NCBI GenBank assembly: GCA_024233345.1 | Contig: JACKPT010000014.1 | Coordinates: 1-64,000, forward strand | Source of the DNA: Verrucomicrobiota bacterium | GTDB lineage: Bacteria; Verrucomicrobiota; Kiritimatiellia; CAIVKH01 | Length of the DNA stretch: 64,000 nucleotides | Direction of reading: 5' to 3' | In this document: positions 26,682-35,174 of the stretch, one piece after another | Layout of the letters: the number at the start of each line of letters is the position of its first letter | How positions within the stretch are numbered: position 1 is the stretch's first letter | Position numbers and translations under genes: made by a program | The notes under the pieces: generated by a model | Seen by the model: only the letters and a program-made list of their open reading frames with translations | The model's database searches: none | Told to the model about the DNA's origin: nothing

Positions 26682-27911
26682 TCAGTCCCTGGGTTTCATA
26701 ACCTGGTCCAGCATGGCTTGCAGCGTTTCCTGAACCACCGGCAGGTCAAAGTGCCTCAAGGCCACCGCCCGTCCCGCCTCTCCCACCCGCCGCCGCAGCT
26801 CGGGTGAGGCGAGGGCACGATCCACCGCACCGGCAATCTCCGCCACCGTGGCCGCACCGGAGACAAACAGCGCACTTTCTCCATCGCGCAGATACACCGG
26901 CACATCGCCGACGTCCGAGGTGATCACCATCCGCCCCGAGGCAAGATACTCGCTGAGCTTGGTGGACAACCCCGAACGGGACCAAACGCCATCCGCCCGG
27001 ATATTGATCAGTAGATTCGCCTGGCAAATATGGCGGCGGACCTCGGCCAACGGCACAAACCCGGTCATGGTAACCTCATCAGCCAACCCCCGGGCCGCGA
27101 CCAGCCCCCGCGCCTTTTCCACCGCCTGGGAATTGCGCCGGTTTCCCCCCAACATGAACATCCGGAAACGCCGCCCGGACTGCTTGACAACCGCCAGGGC
27201 CTCTATCAGGTTTTCAATCTCATCCTGCTCACTGAACGAACCCGAATAGAGAAGGCTGGGAACGTCCGTGGGCACTTCCTCCGGGCAACGCCACGCGTCA
27301 CAATCAATGATCGTCGGCACCAGATACAACCGGTCGGGGGACCCGGCCAGCGGCTCATATTTACGGCGGAGATAGTCGGAAATAACCGCGATGGCATCGG
27401 CCTGTTTCGGGAGATACCGATCGGCCAGCCGGGAATTCAATGCAAACAGGCGATTGGTCAGCGAGCGGTTGCCAGTATCCAGAACCTCCAGTCGTTCATC
27501 CTCATAGGACTGAACCGTTCGGACACCAAGGTGCCGGGCCAGCGAAGTCAGGGGCTGCATGTCATAGTAGGAGAGATTGTTGAACCACAGGACATCCAAC
27601 CGGCCCGCACGGGCCCGGTCTTTTACCCGGGCCATCAGGTTGCGTACCGCATGGTACTTGGTCCTGATCATCCCGAATCCGGAACCGCGTTCCACCGAGC
27701 CCAACACGAAGGAAAACGGCACCCCCTCGATTTCACCGGCAGGCATCTGGGTCGCGGGCGGGCTGACCCCGAGGGCGTGCTCGTTCCAGATTTCCACCTG
27801 GTGACCACATCGGGATAGCGCCTGGACCAACCGCCGCAAACGCGAGGTATTGCCCGCGCCCTCCGGCAGGTCGGCAATGGTGACCAACACGATATGGTAA
27901 GGTTTTTTCAT
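26682..27911 (-). CDS. Glycosyltransferase family 4, reverse orientation
   Basis: A 409-residue GT-B enzyme and the only leftward gene in an otherwise rightward stretch from 19.4 to 50.9 kb. VTIADLPEGAGNTSRLRRLV is the acceptor-domain glycine loop, LLYSGSFSEQDEIENLIEAL starts the donor domain, and LSEYLASGRMVITSDVGD is the nucleotide-sugar-binding motif. ATG 27911 (MKKPYHIVLV) gives the usual start; the frame extends 42 codons further without family similarity. Its orientation suggests independent transcription or an insertion. Confidence 0.88.
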   Translation of the reverse strand: MKKPYHIVLVTIADLPEGAGNTSRLRRLVQALSRCGHQVEIWNEHALGVSPPATQMPAGEIEGVPFSFVLGSVERGSGFGMIRTKYHAVRNLMARVKDRARAGRLDVLWFNNLSYYDMQPLTSLARHLGVRTVQSYEDERLEVLDTGNRSLTNRLFALNSRLADRYLPKQADAIAVISDYLRRKYEPLAGSPDRLYLVPTIIDCDAWRCPEEVPTDVPSLLYSGSFSEQDEIENLIEALAVVKQSGRRFRMFMLGGNRRNSQAVEKARGLVAARGLADEVTMTGFVPLAEVRRHICQANLLINIRADGVWSRSGLSTKLSEYLASGRMVITSDVGDVPVYLRDGESALFVSGAATVAEIAGAVDRALASPELRRRVGEAGRAVALRHFDLPVVQETLQAMLDQVMKPRD

Positions 27912-27978
27912 CTGCTTCACCGCGCAGCATGCCCGAGGAACCGAAACGAGGCAAGGCTTGCCACGCCGAAGGAGTGAC

Positions 27979-28008
27979 TTGCCAATCCTTATCCGCTGAC
28001 GGTATAGG
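27979..28008 (+). promoter_or_regulatory. Possible sigma-70-type promoter for the second rightward block
   Basis: TTGCCA (27979-27984) and TATAGG (28003-28008) are separated by 18 bp in the 134-bp divergent gap, 37 bp ahead of the next rightward start codon. Both boxes deviate from consensus, so this is only a candidate. Confidence 0.3.
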
Positions 28009-28045
28009 ATGGAGCCGGGATCAACCGAGACCAACATCGGACCGC

Positions 28046-29137
28046 ATGCGACTTACCTACTCCATAGCTGACCAGGATTTTTCCACCGCCACCTCCATCG
28101 GTATCTACAACCTATCGATCGGATTCATCCGTTCCATGCTCGACCACCCAGACCTGGAACAGACCACGATCCTGAGCAATCCAACCCTTCATCAGACCCT
28201 TGATGACCTGAAGGACCGGGCGGAGCTGCGAACCTATGCCTATCCCGTCGCATCCATGCGGGGACGGTTATGGTGGGACCAGTTCGGTTGCTACCGCGAA
28301 GCCGGCAGGATCGGACACCCCTGGCTCTTTCTTCCCAAGGGTTTCGGGTCCATGGTGCTTGCCTGCCCGGTTCACCTCGCGGTGTGTCTCGCAGATGTTA
28401 CCTCGGTGATCTACCGGGAACGCTACCCGCATGCGGTTTCCCCGGCCAAGCATCAGTACTACGTTCATACCCACCGCCAAACCATTCGCCAGGCCCGGGT
28501 GATCTTTACCATCTCCGAATTCAGCCGCCAGGAAATCATGACCTGGGCAGAGCGGCAAAAACTGCCCTGCCCCCCGGTGATTGTCGCCGGTTGCGCACCG
28601 GACCAACCCCACCCGCCGCACCGGGCTAAAAAGGATCAGATCCTGGTCGATTTACGCCGGGCACCTCACAAGCGATCCGACCTGGCCATCGACTATATGG
28701 AGCGATGGCGGCAATCCACGGGATATGATGGAAAGATTATGGCCGTGGGCACCTTGCCCGATAATCTCGGCATCCCCGACCACCCGCAATGGCAGTATCT
28801 CGGAAGGGTTTCTCCCGAAATGAGGGCGGCCCTGCTCGCGGAATCACGGATCCTGGTGCACTTTACCGAGCATGAGGGATTTGGCCTGCCCCCGGTGGAA
28901 GCCATTCTCGCCGGCACCCCCTCGGTCTACTCGCTGATCGCCTGTACCGGCGAGGTCATGGGCCCAACCGGATGCCCCTTTACCAATGAAGATTACGACA
29001 GCTTTGTTGCCGCGATGGCGCGGGCCATGAGCACCTCCGCCCTGGAGGTCGATCAGTGGGCCGACGCCCTGCGGGCACGACACAACTGGCCCCTGATCGG
29101 CCGCCGTATTCTCGATGCCCTCGCCCACTGGTCATGA
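28046..29137 (+). CDS. Glycosyltransferase, GT-B fold (group 1)
   Basis: A 363-residue predicted glycosyltransferase. It begins RLTYSIADQDFSTATSIGIYN, has YYVHTHRQTIRQARVIFTIS typical of the end of the acceptor domain, and HFTEHEGFGLPPVEAILAGT as the donor-site motif with two glutamates seven apart. Codons upstream of ATG 28046 remain open but overlap the divergent promoter region. It starts the second rightward polysaccharide block and overlaps the GT2 gene by 4 bp. Confidence 0.88.
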   Translation: MRLTYSIADQDFSTATSIGIYNLSIGFIRSMLDHPDLEQTTILSNPTLHQTLDDLKDRAELRTYAYPVASMRGRLWWDQFGCYREAGRIGHPWLFLPKGFGSMVLACPVHLAVCLADVTSVIYRERYPHAVSPAKHQYYVHTHRQTIRQARVIFTISEFSRQEIMTWAERQKLPCPPVIVAGCAPDQPHPPHRAKKDQILVDLRRAPHKRSDLAIDYMERWRQSTGYDGKIMAVGTLPDNLGIPDHPQWQYLGRVSPEMRAALLAESRILVHFTEHEGFGLPPVEAILAGTPSVYSLIACTGEVMGPTGCPFTNEDYDSFVAAMARAMSTSALEVDQWADALRARHNWPLIGRRILDALAHWS

Positions 29138-29970
29138 AGGTCACCGTTCTCATCACCGCATACCATACCCGGCCCGACTATCTGGCCGAGGCCGTTCACA
29201 GTGCCCTTGCGCAAACCGAAACCGATCTCGAAGTCCTGGTCGTCGACGATGGTTCCACCCCGCCCCTGGGCGAAATTCTCCGGCAGATTGATGACCCCCG
29301 TCTCCGCTATCACCGGACCGAACACCGGGGCCTGCCCTTTGCCTTGATCGAAGGGGTGAACCAGGCGCGGGGACGCTTTCTGGCCATTCTCGACCATGAC
29401 GACCGGCTCCCCCCCGACAGCATCGCCATTCGATGCCGGGCCATCGAGCAAACGGAGGCGGGCGTGGTGTATGGCGACCTCGAACTGATCAAACCCGACG
29501 GCACCCCATACGGGATCCAGCATTTCCCGGATTTCCCCGATCACCAGTCTTTTGTGCGCGCCTGCCTCGTCAACCCCATCGGGCCCTTGAAACACGGGAC
29601 CATCCTGTTCGACCGGGCCCTCGCCCTGGAGCTGGGCAACTATGACCCGACCCTCCCGATTGAGTACGACCTGGATCTGATTGTGCGGCTCGCGATGGCC
29701 CGGGGAGCATACCGGTGTCCCGCCATTGTCGCCCAGTACCGGGTCCATCCGGACAATTTCAGCCGATCCTTCCGGTACCGCCTCCGCCAGATACGCTACC
29801 GCTGGAAAGTCCTCGACAAACAGGAGAGCACCGCGGTCCGGCGCTATGGCGACAAGGCAGTTACCGCCGCTACCCTGCTGGCGAAGGGACTCTGGCAGGG
29901 CGTGACCCATCAACGGCCCCGGGCGCTCCTTGCCCTGCTTTCCGGACGACGGCGCCCCACTCGACATTGA
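29134..29970 (+). CDS. Glycosyltransferase family 2
   Basis: A 278-residue GT-A enzyme: VTVLITAYHTRPDYLAEAVH at the start, VLVVDDGS for nucleotide binding and AILDHDDRLPPDS for the metal-binding motif. The ATG overlaps the upstream stop as ATGA. A basic C-terminus (YRLRQIRYRWK) may contact the membrane. It probably adds one sugar of the repeat unit. Confidence 0.92.
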   Translation: MKVTVLITAYHTRPDYLAEAVHSALAQTETDLEVLVVDDGSTPPLGEILRQIDDPRLRYHRTEHRGLPFALIEGVNQARGRFLAILDHDDRLPPDSIAIRCRAIEQTEAGVVYGDLELIKPDGTPYGIQHFPDFPDHQSFVRACLVNPIGPLKHGTILFDRALALELGNYDPTLPIEYDLDLIVRLAMARGAYRCPAIVAQYRVHPDNFSRSFRYRLRQIRYRWKVLDKQESTAVRRYGDKAVTAATLLAKGLWQGVTHQRPRALLALLSGRRRPTRH

Positions 29971-30950
29971 TGTTTTCGCAGCGGCGGAAATGTGGTAACC
30001 TGCTGCGTTTGAACATGACCCAATCCCGTCCAACCAGAACGGCATGGCTTGCCGAAACCGCACTCCTTTCGATCGCGATCGGACTGATCTATCTTCAATT
30101 TCATTGGTTCGGAAACACCACGGAAGTGCAGAATTTCGGCCCCTCGGCCTTTGGTTGGATGGTGGCCCTGTGGCGCTCGGCCCGAATTTTCGGGGGTTCC
30201 AGCAATTGGTTGGGCTGGGTCATTCCCTTGATCAGTATCGGGCTAGTTCTGCTTCGGAGTCGCGATTTGATGCGGGTGCCGCGGGCCGTTTGGTGGCCGG
30301 GCCTTGCCGTGGTGATGCTCGCGGTGATGGTTCACTGGGCGGGGGCCAGGGCTCAACAAACCCGGCTATCCCTGCTCGCCCTGATCTTGTTGATCTGGAG
30401 CATCCCCCTGTTCCTGTATGGCTGGAAAGTTGCCCGGCAGTTGATCTTTCCCGTGGGGCTGCTGGTGTTCTGCGTCCCCCTCAATTTCCTCGATGCCGCC
30501 ACCTTTCCCATGCGGATCCTTGGCACCGGCATGGCCGTGATCGTGCTCAATGGATTTGGATTCACGGTTGACCGGGCGGGGTCGATGATCCTGGGTACGC
30601 AGGATGCGGTCTATGGATTTGACGGATCCGACCCGGCCAGCGGCGTCGGAGTCCTGCTGATGCTGGTTGCGCTGGGCTGCCTGGTAACTGCCTTCATGAA
30701 CCTGCCCCTGGGCAAGCGGATCACCTTTGTCCTGTTTCTGGTTCCCGCGATGATTCTGGGCAATGCCAGTCGTCTGGCGCTCCTCTGTGCAACCGCCGAA
30801 CTGGGTGGCGTGGACCGGGCCGAATGGCTTTATGAACACCTGTCCACCCCTCTGGTTTTCTTCTTTTCCCTCTTCTATCTTTTTCTGATGTATCGCTTTC
30901 TTTTGGTGAACTGGTCAACCCGGATGAAAACATGGATCCCCGAAGGCTGA
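29970..30950 (+). CDS. Exosortase-like membrane protein lacking the catalytic Cys (putative pseudo-exosortase)
   Basis: A 326-residue polytopic protein paralogous to the exosortase at 18218-19207: matching segments include FHWFGNTTEVQNFG, GARAQQTRLSLL, VFCVPLNFLDAATFP and LNGFGFTVDRAG. The catalytic-helix motif reads DPASGVGVLL: Ala223 (codon GCC at 30636-30638) replaces the Cys of ACSGIRSL. Arg268 (LGNASRLALL) is kept, and His290 (WLYEHLSTP) is one position from the usual alignment. The reading frame is intact with normal codon use, so it is not decaying in an obvious way. It overlaps epsI copy 2 by 19 bp. The start is ATG 29970 (overlapping the GT2 stop) or ATG 30015. It may be a non-catalytic partner or EPS-specific exosortase derivative. 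Confidence 0.85.
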   Translation: MFSQRRKCGNLLRLNMTQSRPTRTAWLAETALLSIAIGLIYLQFHWFGNTTEVQNFGPSAFGWMVALWRSARIFGGSSNWLGWVIPLISIGLVLLRSRDLMRVPRAVWWPGLAVVMLAVMVHWAGARAQQTRLSLLALILLIWSIPLFLYGWKVARQLIFPVGLLVFCVPLNFLDAATFPMRILGTGMAVIVLNGFGFTVDRAGSMILGTQDAVYGFDGSDPASGVGVLLMLVALGCLVTAFMNLPLGKRITFVLFLVPAMILGNASRLALLCATAELGGVDRAEWLYEHLSTPLVFFFSLFYLFLMYRFLLVNWSTRMKTWIPEG

Positions 30951-31705
30951 TTGCCCATCTGGTCCTGATTGGTGTGCTTGCCGCCGGGGTCTTGGCCCTG
31001 GCCCTGACCACCCGGGTCGAAGGCACGGACCGGGCGGGCATTGTGCTGGAACTGCCGGATACGGTGGGGCTTTGGAAGGGGGACGAAATCCGGTACTGCC
31101 AGAATCCCGAATGCCGGGAGATCTTCCGGCTGTCCCAACTGGAGGATCGCAATACCTGCCCCACCTGCGGCGGGGAACTTTCCGGCGGCTCCCTCATCGA
31201 ATGGGGCCTCCTGCCCGGCGACACCCGGATCCTCAAAAAACTCTACACCCACCCCGTTCAAAGCCAGGTCCTTGTCTCGATCGTCATCGGAGGCGCCAGC
31301 CGCACCAGCATCCACCGTCCCCAGATCTGCCTGGTCGGCGATGGCCGTGAAATTGTCGGCACACACGCCCTCGACATTCCCCTCGAAAATCGGGATGAAT
31401 TATCCGTGACCTTACTGGATCTATTGTATCGAAAACTGCAACCGGACGGCTCCTGGCTGGCCAATGCCAGCTATTATGCATACTGGTTTATCAGCCCCGA
31501 CCATGAAACGCCTTCGCATTATGAGCGCATGTTCTGGATGGCCTACGACCAGATATTTCATGGCCAGATCCACCGGTGGGCCTACCTGTCGGTTTCCGGC
31601 CAACGCCGCCCCGGCAACGACCAGTACCGGGAACAAGTCCAAAGCTTTCTCGCCGAATTGTACCCCCGTCTGGAGCGCCCCCCAAAAAACGACGGTCTGC
31701 CATGA
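30932..31705 (+). CDS. epsI: Exosortase-associated EpsI family protein (copy 2) with zinc-ribbon-like insert
   Basis: A 257-residue EpsI/DUF3485 protein with one N-terminal helix (about 7-26) and a periplasmic domain. The conserved motif is TSIHRPQICLVGDG, and the C-terminus LSVSGQRRPGNDQY to FLAELYPRLE parallels copy 1. Residues 56-79 contain C56-x4-C61-x14-C76-x2-C79, a full four-Cys ribbon where copy 1 has His at 61. It is translationally coupled to the Cys-less exosortase (19-bp overlap) and to the initiating transferase (ATGA). So each exosortase-like gene keeps its own EpsI. Confidence 0.88.
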   Translation: MDPRRLIAHLVLIGVLAAGVLALALTTRVEGTDRAGIVLELPDTVGLWKGDEIRYCQNPECREIFRLSQLEDRNTCPTCGGELSGGSLIEWGLLPGDTRILKKLYTHPVQSQVLVSIVIGGASRTSIHRPQICLVGDGREIVGTHALDIPLENRDELSVTLLDLLYRKLQPDGSWLANASYYAYWFISPDHETPSHYERMFWMAYDQIFHGQIHRWAYLSVSGQRRPGNDQYREQVQSFLAELYPRLERPPKNDGLP

Positions 31706-33174
31706 ACAGCTATCAACAGCATTTCAAAATCGATGGCGCGGTTCTCCACAAGCTCTTCCTGGCCGCATCGGATATTCTGGCGTTTGGCCTGGCCTTTAAC
31801 CTGTCCTTTACCCTCCGCAACTATTTCTTTTCCTGGCGGGGCGGGGTCTACGAAGCCAATATTCTTCATTACCTGTACCTCGCCCTGCTTTCCACCATCA
31901 TGGTGGTCTATTTCCGCCACAGCTACCTGTACCGCCCACTCGCGGTCCGACGCTCCATCGAACACCTGGAAATGCTCACGAAAAGCTGGATCGCCTTCAT
32001 CGGTTTCTTTATCGCCACGGCATTTTTTCTCCGGCTTCAGTTGTTTGTTGAGCACCGGATCACCGTGCTGATCCTGATTCTGGTCGGGTGGATCCTGCTG
32101 TATTTCGGCCGATTTCATCTTGTCCCCCTGCTGGTGCGCCTGTTCAGGCTCTATACCCGTTATCCCAGCGATGTGATTTGCCTGACCACCGGGCAGGAAG
32201 CCAAACGCATTCACGACCTTGTGCTCCAGGATTCGGTGATGAAGCAGCGGGTGGTTGGGTACTTCAACGATACCCCCGACGAGGAGAAGGACACCCCGGC
32301 CCGCCTTGGCTCAAGCGGCGATATCGAGAAGATCTTCGGAAAATATCTCGAGCGGTTCCACGTCTCCGAAGCCTACCTGAGAACCAAGCCGGTGAACTGG
32401 AACCGTCTGATCGAAGCGATCAAGGTCCTCAGTCCCCGGGGCATCCGTCTCCGGCTCGCCCTCGACCAGTTCGGGGCGCTCCGGGAAAAGGTTTCCTTTC
32501 TACCCGAGGCCGAGTACGGCTACATCTTTATCAATCAAAGCCCGTTTCACCGGGTCGAGCAGATCATCAAACGCGGCCTGGACCTGCTTCTCGCCGGGGT
32601 CGCCCTTACCCTGTTGGCTCCGGTATTTCTATTGATCGGCCTGCTGATCAAAGCGGAGAGCCCTGGTCCTGTCTTTTTCCGCCAGAAACGAGCGGGCCTC
32701 CACGGGCGGGTATTCAATATCTACAAATTCCGGTCCATGAGCCAGAACACCGAGTCCCACCATCAGGACGCTATTCGTAAATTTGTCGGACAGGACCATA
32801 CCTTCAGCAAGCAGTCAGGCATGCTCAAACTCACCGACGAATCCAAGGTCACCCGTACCGGCAAGTGGTTACGCAAGACCAGCCTCGATGAATTGCCGCA
32901 ACTGATCAATGTGGTGAGAGGTGAAATGTCGATTGTCGGCCCCCGCCCCTTGCCCCTCTACGAGGTCGAACTCTTTCAGCCATGGCAGCATTTCCGCCAC
33001 AACGTACGACCGGGGATTACCGGGTACTGGCAGGTCTTCGGTCGCTCTGCGGTTTCCCACGTCGACACTATTTTGATGGATATTTTCTACATTATGAACT
33101 GGTCATTGTCTCTCGATATCCGTATCCTTTCACGCACTGTTTTTGTGCTTTTAACCGGAAAAGGCGCGCTGTAA
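31702..33174 (+). CDS. Undecaprenyl-phosphate sugar phosphotransferase (PHPT/WbaP-type initiating transferase)
   Basis: A 490-residue initiating enzyme that transfers a sugar-1-phosphate from a nucleotide sugar to undecaprenyl phosphate. About four N-terminal helices (residues 15-150), a CoA-binding-like domain (PSDVICLTTGQEAKR onward), and a C-terminal bacterial sugar transferase domain: KRGLDLLLAGVAL membrane hairpin, SPGPVFFRQKRAGLHG, FNIYKFRSM, RKTSLDELPQLINV and VGPRPLP. The final RPGITGYWQVFGRS matches the family end. It fixes the first sugar of the repeat unit, though identity is not readable. ATG 31702 overlaps the epsI stop. Confidence 0.93.
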   Translation: MNSYQQHFKIDGAVLHKLFLAASDILAFGLAFNLSFTLRNYFFSWRGGVYEANILHYLYLALLSTIMVVYFRHSYLYRPLAVRRSIEHLEMLTKSWIAFIGFFIATAFFLRLQLFVEHRITVLILILVGWILLYFGRFHLVPLLVRLFRLYTRYPSDVICLTTGQEAKRIHDLVLQDSVMKQRVVGYFNDTPDEEKDTPARLGSSGDIEKIFGKYLERFHVSEAYLRTKPVNWNRLIEAIKVLSPRGIRLRLALDQFGALREKVSFLPEAEYGYIFINQSPFHRVEQIIKRGLDLLLAGVALTLLAPVFLLIGLLIKAESPGPVFFRQKRAGLHGRVFNIYKFRSMSQNTESHHQDAIRKFVGQDHTFSKQSGMLKLTDESKVTRTGKWLRKTSLDELPQLINVVRGEMSIVGPRPLPLYEVELFQPWQHFRHNVRPGITGYWQVFGRSAVSHVDTILMDIFYIMNWSLSLDIRILSRTVFVLLTGKGAL

Positions 33175-33189
33175 CCGCGCGGAACCAAC

Positions 33190-34236
33190 ATGACAACAAA
33201 ACCATCCGACATCCTCAACATTGCCGTCATCGGGCTCGGGCGCTGGGGCCCCAACCATGTCCGGAATTTCTCGAATCTATCCGGCTCCCAGGTCGTGGCC
33301 GCGGCGGACATCGAAGCCAAAAACCGCGACCGGATTCAGGCCAACTTCGGCGTGGAAACCGTTGACGACTATCGGAAGATCCTCGACCGCCCGGAGGTGG
33401 ACGCGGTCGTGGTCTGTACCCCGACCGCGACCCATTTTGAAATCGTCAAAGCCGCCCTGGAAGCCGGCAAGCATGTCCTGTGCGAAAAGCCGTTGACCCA
33501 CAAGGCCGACGATGCCTGGGAACTGGTCCGGCTCGCAGCGGACAAAAAACGCCAATTGATGACCGGCCATATCTTCCTGTTCAATCCCGGTATCGAGTAC
33601 CTCGAGAAGGCGGTTCAGGAGGGCCTCGCCGGTCCGCTCTACTATATCAACGCCATTCGAACCAATCTCGGGCCTTTCCGCAGCGACGTGAATGCGGCCT
33701 GGGACCTCGCCTCCCACGACCTGTATATCTTCAACCATCTGCTAAAAATGCGGCCCTCATGGGTCGCCGCCACCGGGGGAAGCTATTTGAGAAACCCGGT
33801 CGAAGACATCGTCTTCCTGACCCTTCAATACCCCAATGGTGTCATGGGCCACATCCATGTGAGCTGGCTGGATCCCAAAAAAGTACGCGCTCTTACCGTG
33901 GTCGGAGAGAACAAGATGATTACCTGGGACGAATTCGCCAACCCCGGACCGGTGGTGATTTATGACCGATCCGTGGTCAGGGACCCGGTGTACGATACCT
34001 TTGGTGAATTTCAGTTGCTGACCAAGGAGGGGGACCTGCTGATTCCCCGCATTCCCTCTCAGGAACCCATGTCCCGCCAGGCAAAATATTTCCTCGAGGC
34101 CTGCCGGAACCCGGAGCGTCCCATCGACCGCGGATCCCCGGATCAAGCTGCCGAAGTGGTGCAAATTCTCGAAGCGGCCAGCCAGTCGCTGGAGAATCGA
34201 GGCGCCAAGGTCGACCTGACTTTTAATTCGCCATGA
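33190..34236 (+). CDS. Gfo/Idh/MocA-family oxidoreductase (WbpB/WlbA-like)
   Basis: A 348-residue NAD(P)-dependent oxidoreductase. The dinucleotide fold starts IAVIGLGRWGPNHVRNF; CEKPLTHKADDAWEL holds the conserved EKP motif, and ASHDLYIFNHLL the catalytic-region His. In clusters with a DegT aminotransferase and a hexapeptide acyltransferase, such enzymes act like WbpB, oxidising C3 of a UDP-hexuronic acid. Here both partners follow in the same operon. The product identity is an inference from context. Confidence 0.87.
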   Translation: MTTKPSDILNIAVIGLGRWGPNHVRNFSNLSGSQVVAAADIEAKNRDRIQANFGVETVDDYRKILDRPEVDAVVVCTPTATHFEIVKAALEAGKHVLCEKPLTHKADDAWELVRLAADKKRQLMTGHIFLFNPGIEYLEKAVQEGLAGPLYYINAIRTNLGPFRSDVNAAWDLASHDLYIFNHLLKMRPSWVAATGGSYLRNPVEDIVFLTLQYPNGVMGHIHVSWLDPKKVRALTVVGENKMITWDEFANPGPVVIYDRSVVRDPVYDTFGEFQLLTKEGDLLIPRIPSQEPMSRQAKYFLEACRNPERPIDRGSPDQAAEVVQILEAASQSLENRGAKVDLTFNSP

Positions 34237-34865
34237 CCCATTCCGCCAACGTCTACATCCACCCGGCCGCGCTGGTCGAAACCGATGCGATCGGACCAGG
34301 CTCGCGGGTATGGGCTCACGCTCACATCATGTCCGGAGTCACCATCGGTCCGGACTGCAACATTTGTGACTCGGTGTTCATCGAGAGCGGGGTCACCTTG
34401 GGGCGGGGGGTTACGGTCAAACCGCACGTCGCCATGGGCGAAGGCCTCACCGTGGAGGATGGGGTATTTATTGGCCCCCATGTCGTCTTCACCAATGATC
34501 TCCGGCCCCGGTCTCCCCGACTCCCCCTGACCCATGCACGGTACGCGAAGAAATCGCAGTGGCTCCTGCCCACGCGGGTCCGGCATGGAGCCACCCTCGG
34601 CGCCGGCGTCGTGGTTTCCTGTGGAATCACCATCGGCGAATGGTCTTTTGCCGCTGCGGGAGCGGTGCTGCTGCAGGATGTCCCTCCCTTCGCCCTGATG
34701 CTTGGCAATCCCGCACGTCCCGTCGGCTATGCCTGTGCCTGTGGTGCCACCCTGAACATGAATGAAGGAAAGGCAACCTGCCCCGACTGCCCACGAACCT
34801 ACACCCTCATTGACCGGCGCCTGACGCCGGACCACCCTATCACCCTCTGGGAGGAAACCCCATGA
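34233..34865 (+). CDS. Left-handed beta-helix sugar N-acyltransferase (WbpD-like) with C-terminal zinc ribbon
   Basis: A 210-residue hexapeptide-repeat acyltransferase. Repeats run from about residue 5 (YIHPAALVETDAIGPGSRVW) to 165 (AAGAVLLQDVPPFALMLGNP). ARPVGYACACGATLN and ATCPDCPRTY form a C-terminal two-CxC/CxxC zinc-ribbon-like tail found in many WbpD-type proteins. Family members acylate an amino sugar, usually with acetyl-CoA. The adjacent ACP and AMP-ligase genes raise the possibility of an ACP-borne acyl donor. It overlaps neighbours by 4 bp on each side. Confidence 0.87.
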   Translation: MTHSANVYIHPAALVETDAIGPGSRVWAHAHIMSGVTIGPDCNICDSVFIESGVTLGRGVTVKPHVAMGEGLTVEDGVFIGPHVVFTNDLRPRSPRLPLTHARYAKKSQWLLPTRVRHGATLGAGVVVSCGITIGEWSFAAAGAVLLQDVPPFALMLGNPARPVGYACACGATLNMNEGKATCPDCPRTYTLIDRRLTPDHPITLWEETP

Positions 34866-35170
34866 CCCAACCCTCACGTGAAGCCATCCAAACCCTGGTG
34901 ACCCAGTGTCTGCAGGAGATCCTGAACCAGCGGGGGACCGAGTTGTCCGCCCCCCTGACTGCCGACACCCCCATGTTCGGGACCGGAGGCCTGCTCGACT
35001 CCATCGGTATTGTCACCATGATTGTGGATGTCGAGCAAACCATCGCGGCGGAATTCAACGCCACGGTTTCCCTCGCGGATGACCGGGCCATGTCTCAAAG
35101 AAATTCGCCTTACCGGTCCATCAGTGCCCTTACCGACTATATTCTCGGACAACTGTCCGAAGGAGCCTGA
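34862..35170 (+). CDS. Acyl carrier protein
   Basis: A 102-residue ACP. The phosphopantetheine site is Ser47 in GGLLDSIGIVTMIVDVE (DSI rather than the more common DSL). The protein is acidic overall, with a four-helix-type pattern and a terminal LTDYILGQL helix. It is separate from any visible fatty-acid synthesis operon and lies between a sugar acyltransferase and an SDR plus AMP-ligase, suggesting it carries an acyl group made or loaded for sugar modification. Confidence 0.88.
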   Translation: MTQPSREAIQTLVTQCLQEILNQRGTELSAPLTADTPMFGTGGLLDSIGIVTMIVDVEQTIAAEFNATVSLADDRAMSQRNSPYRSISALTDYILGQLSEGA

Positions 35171-35174
35171 TCCC

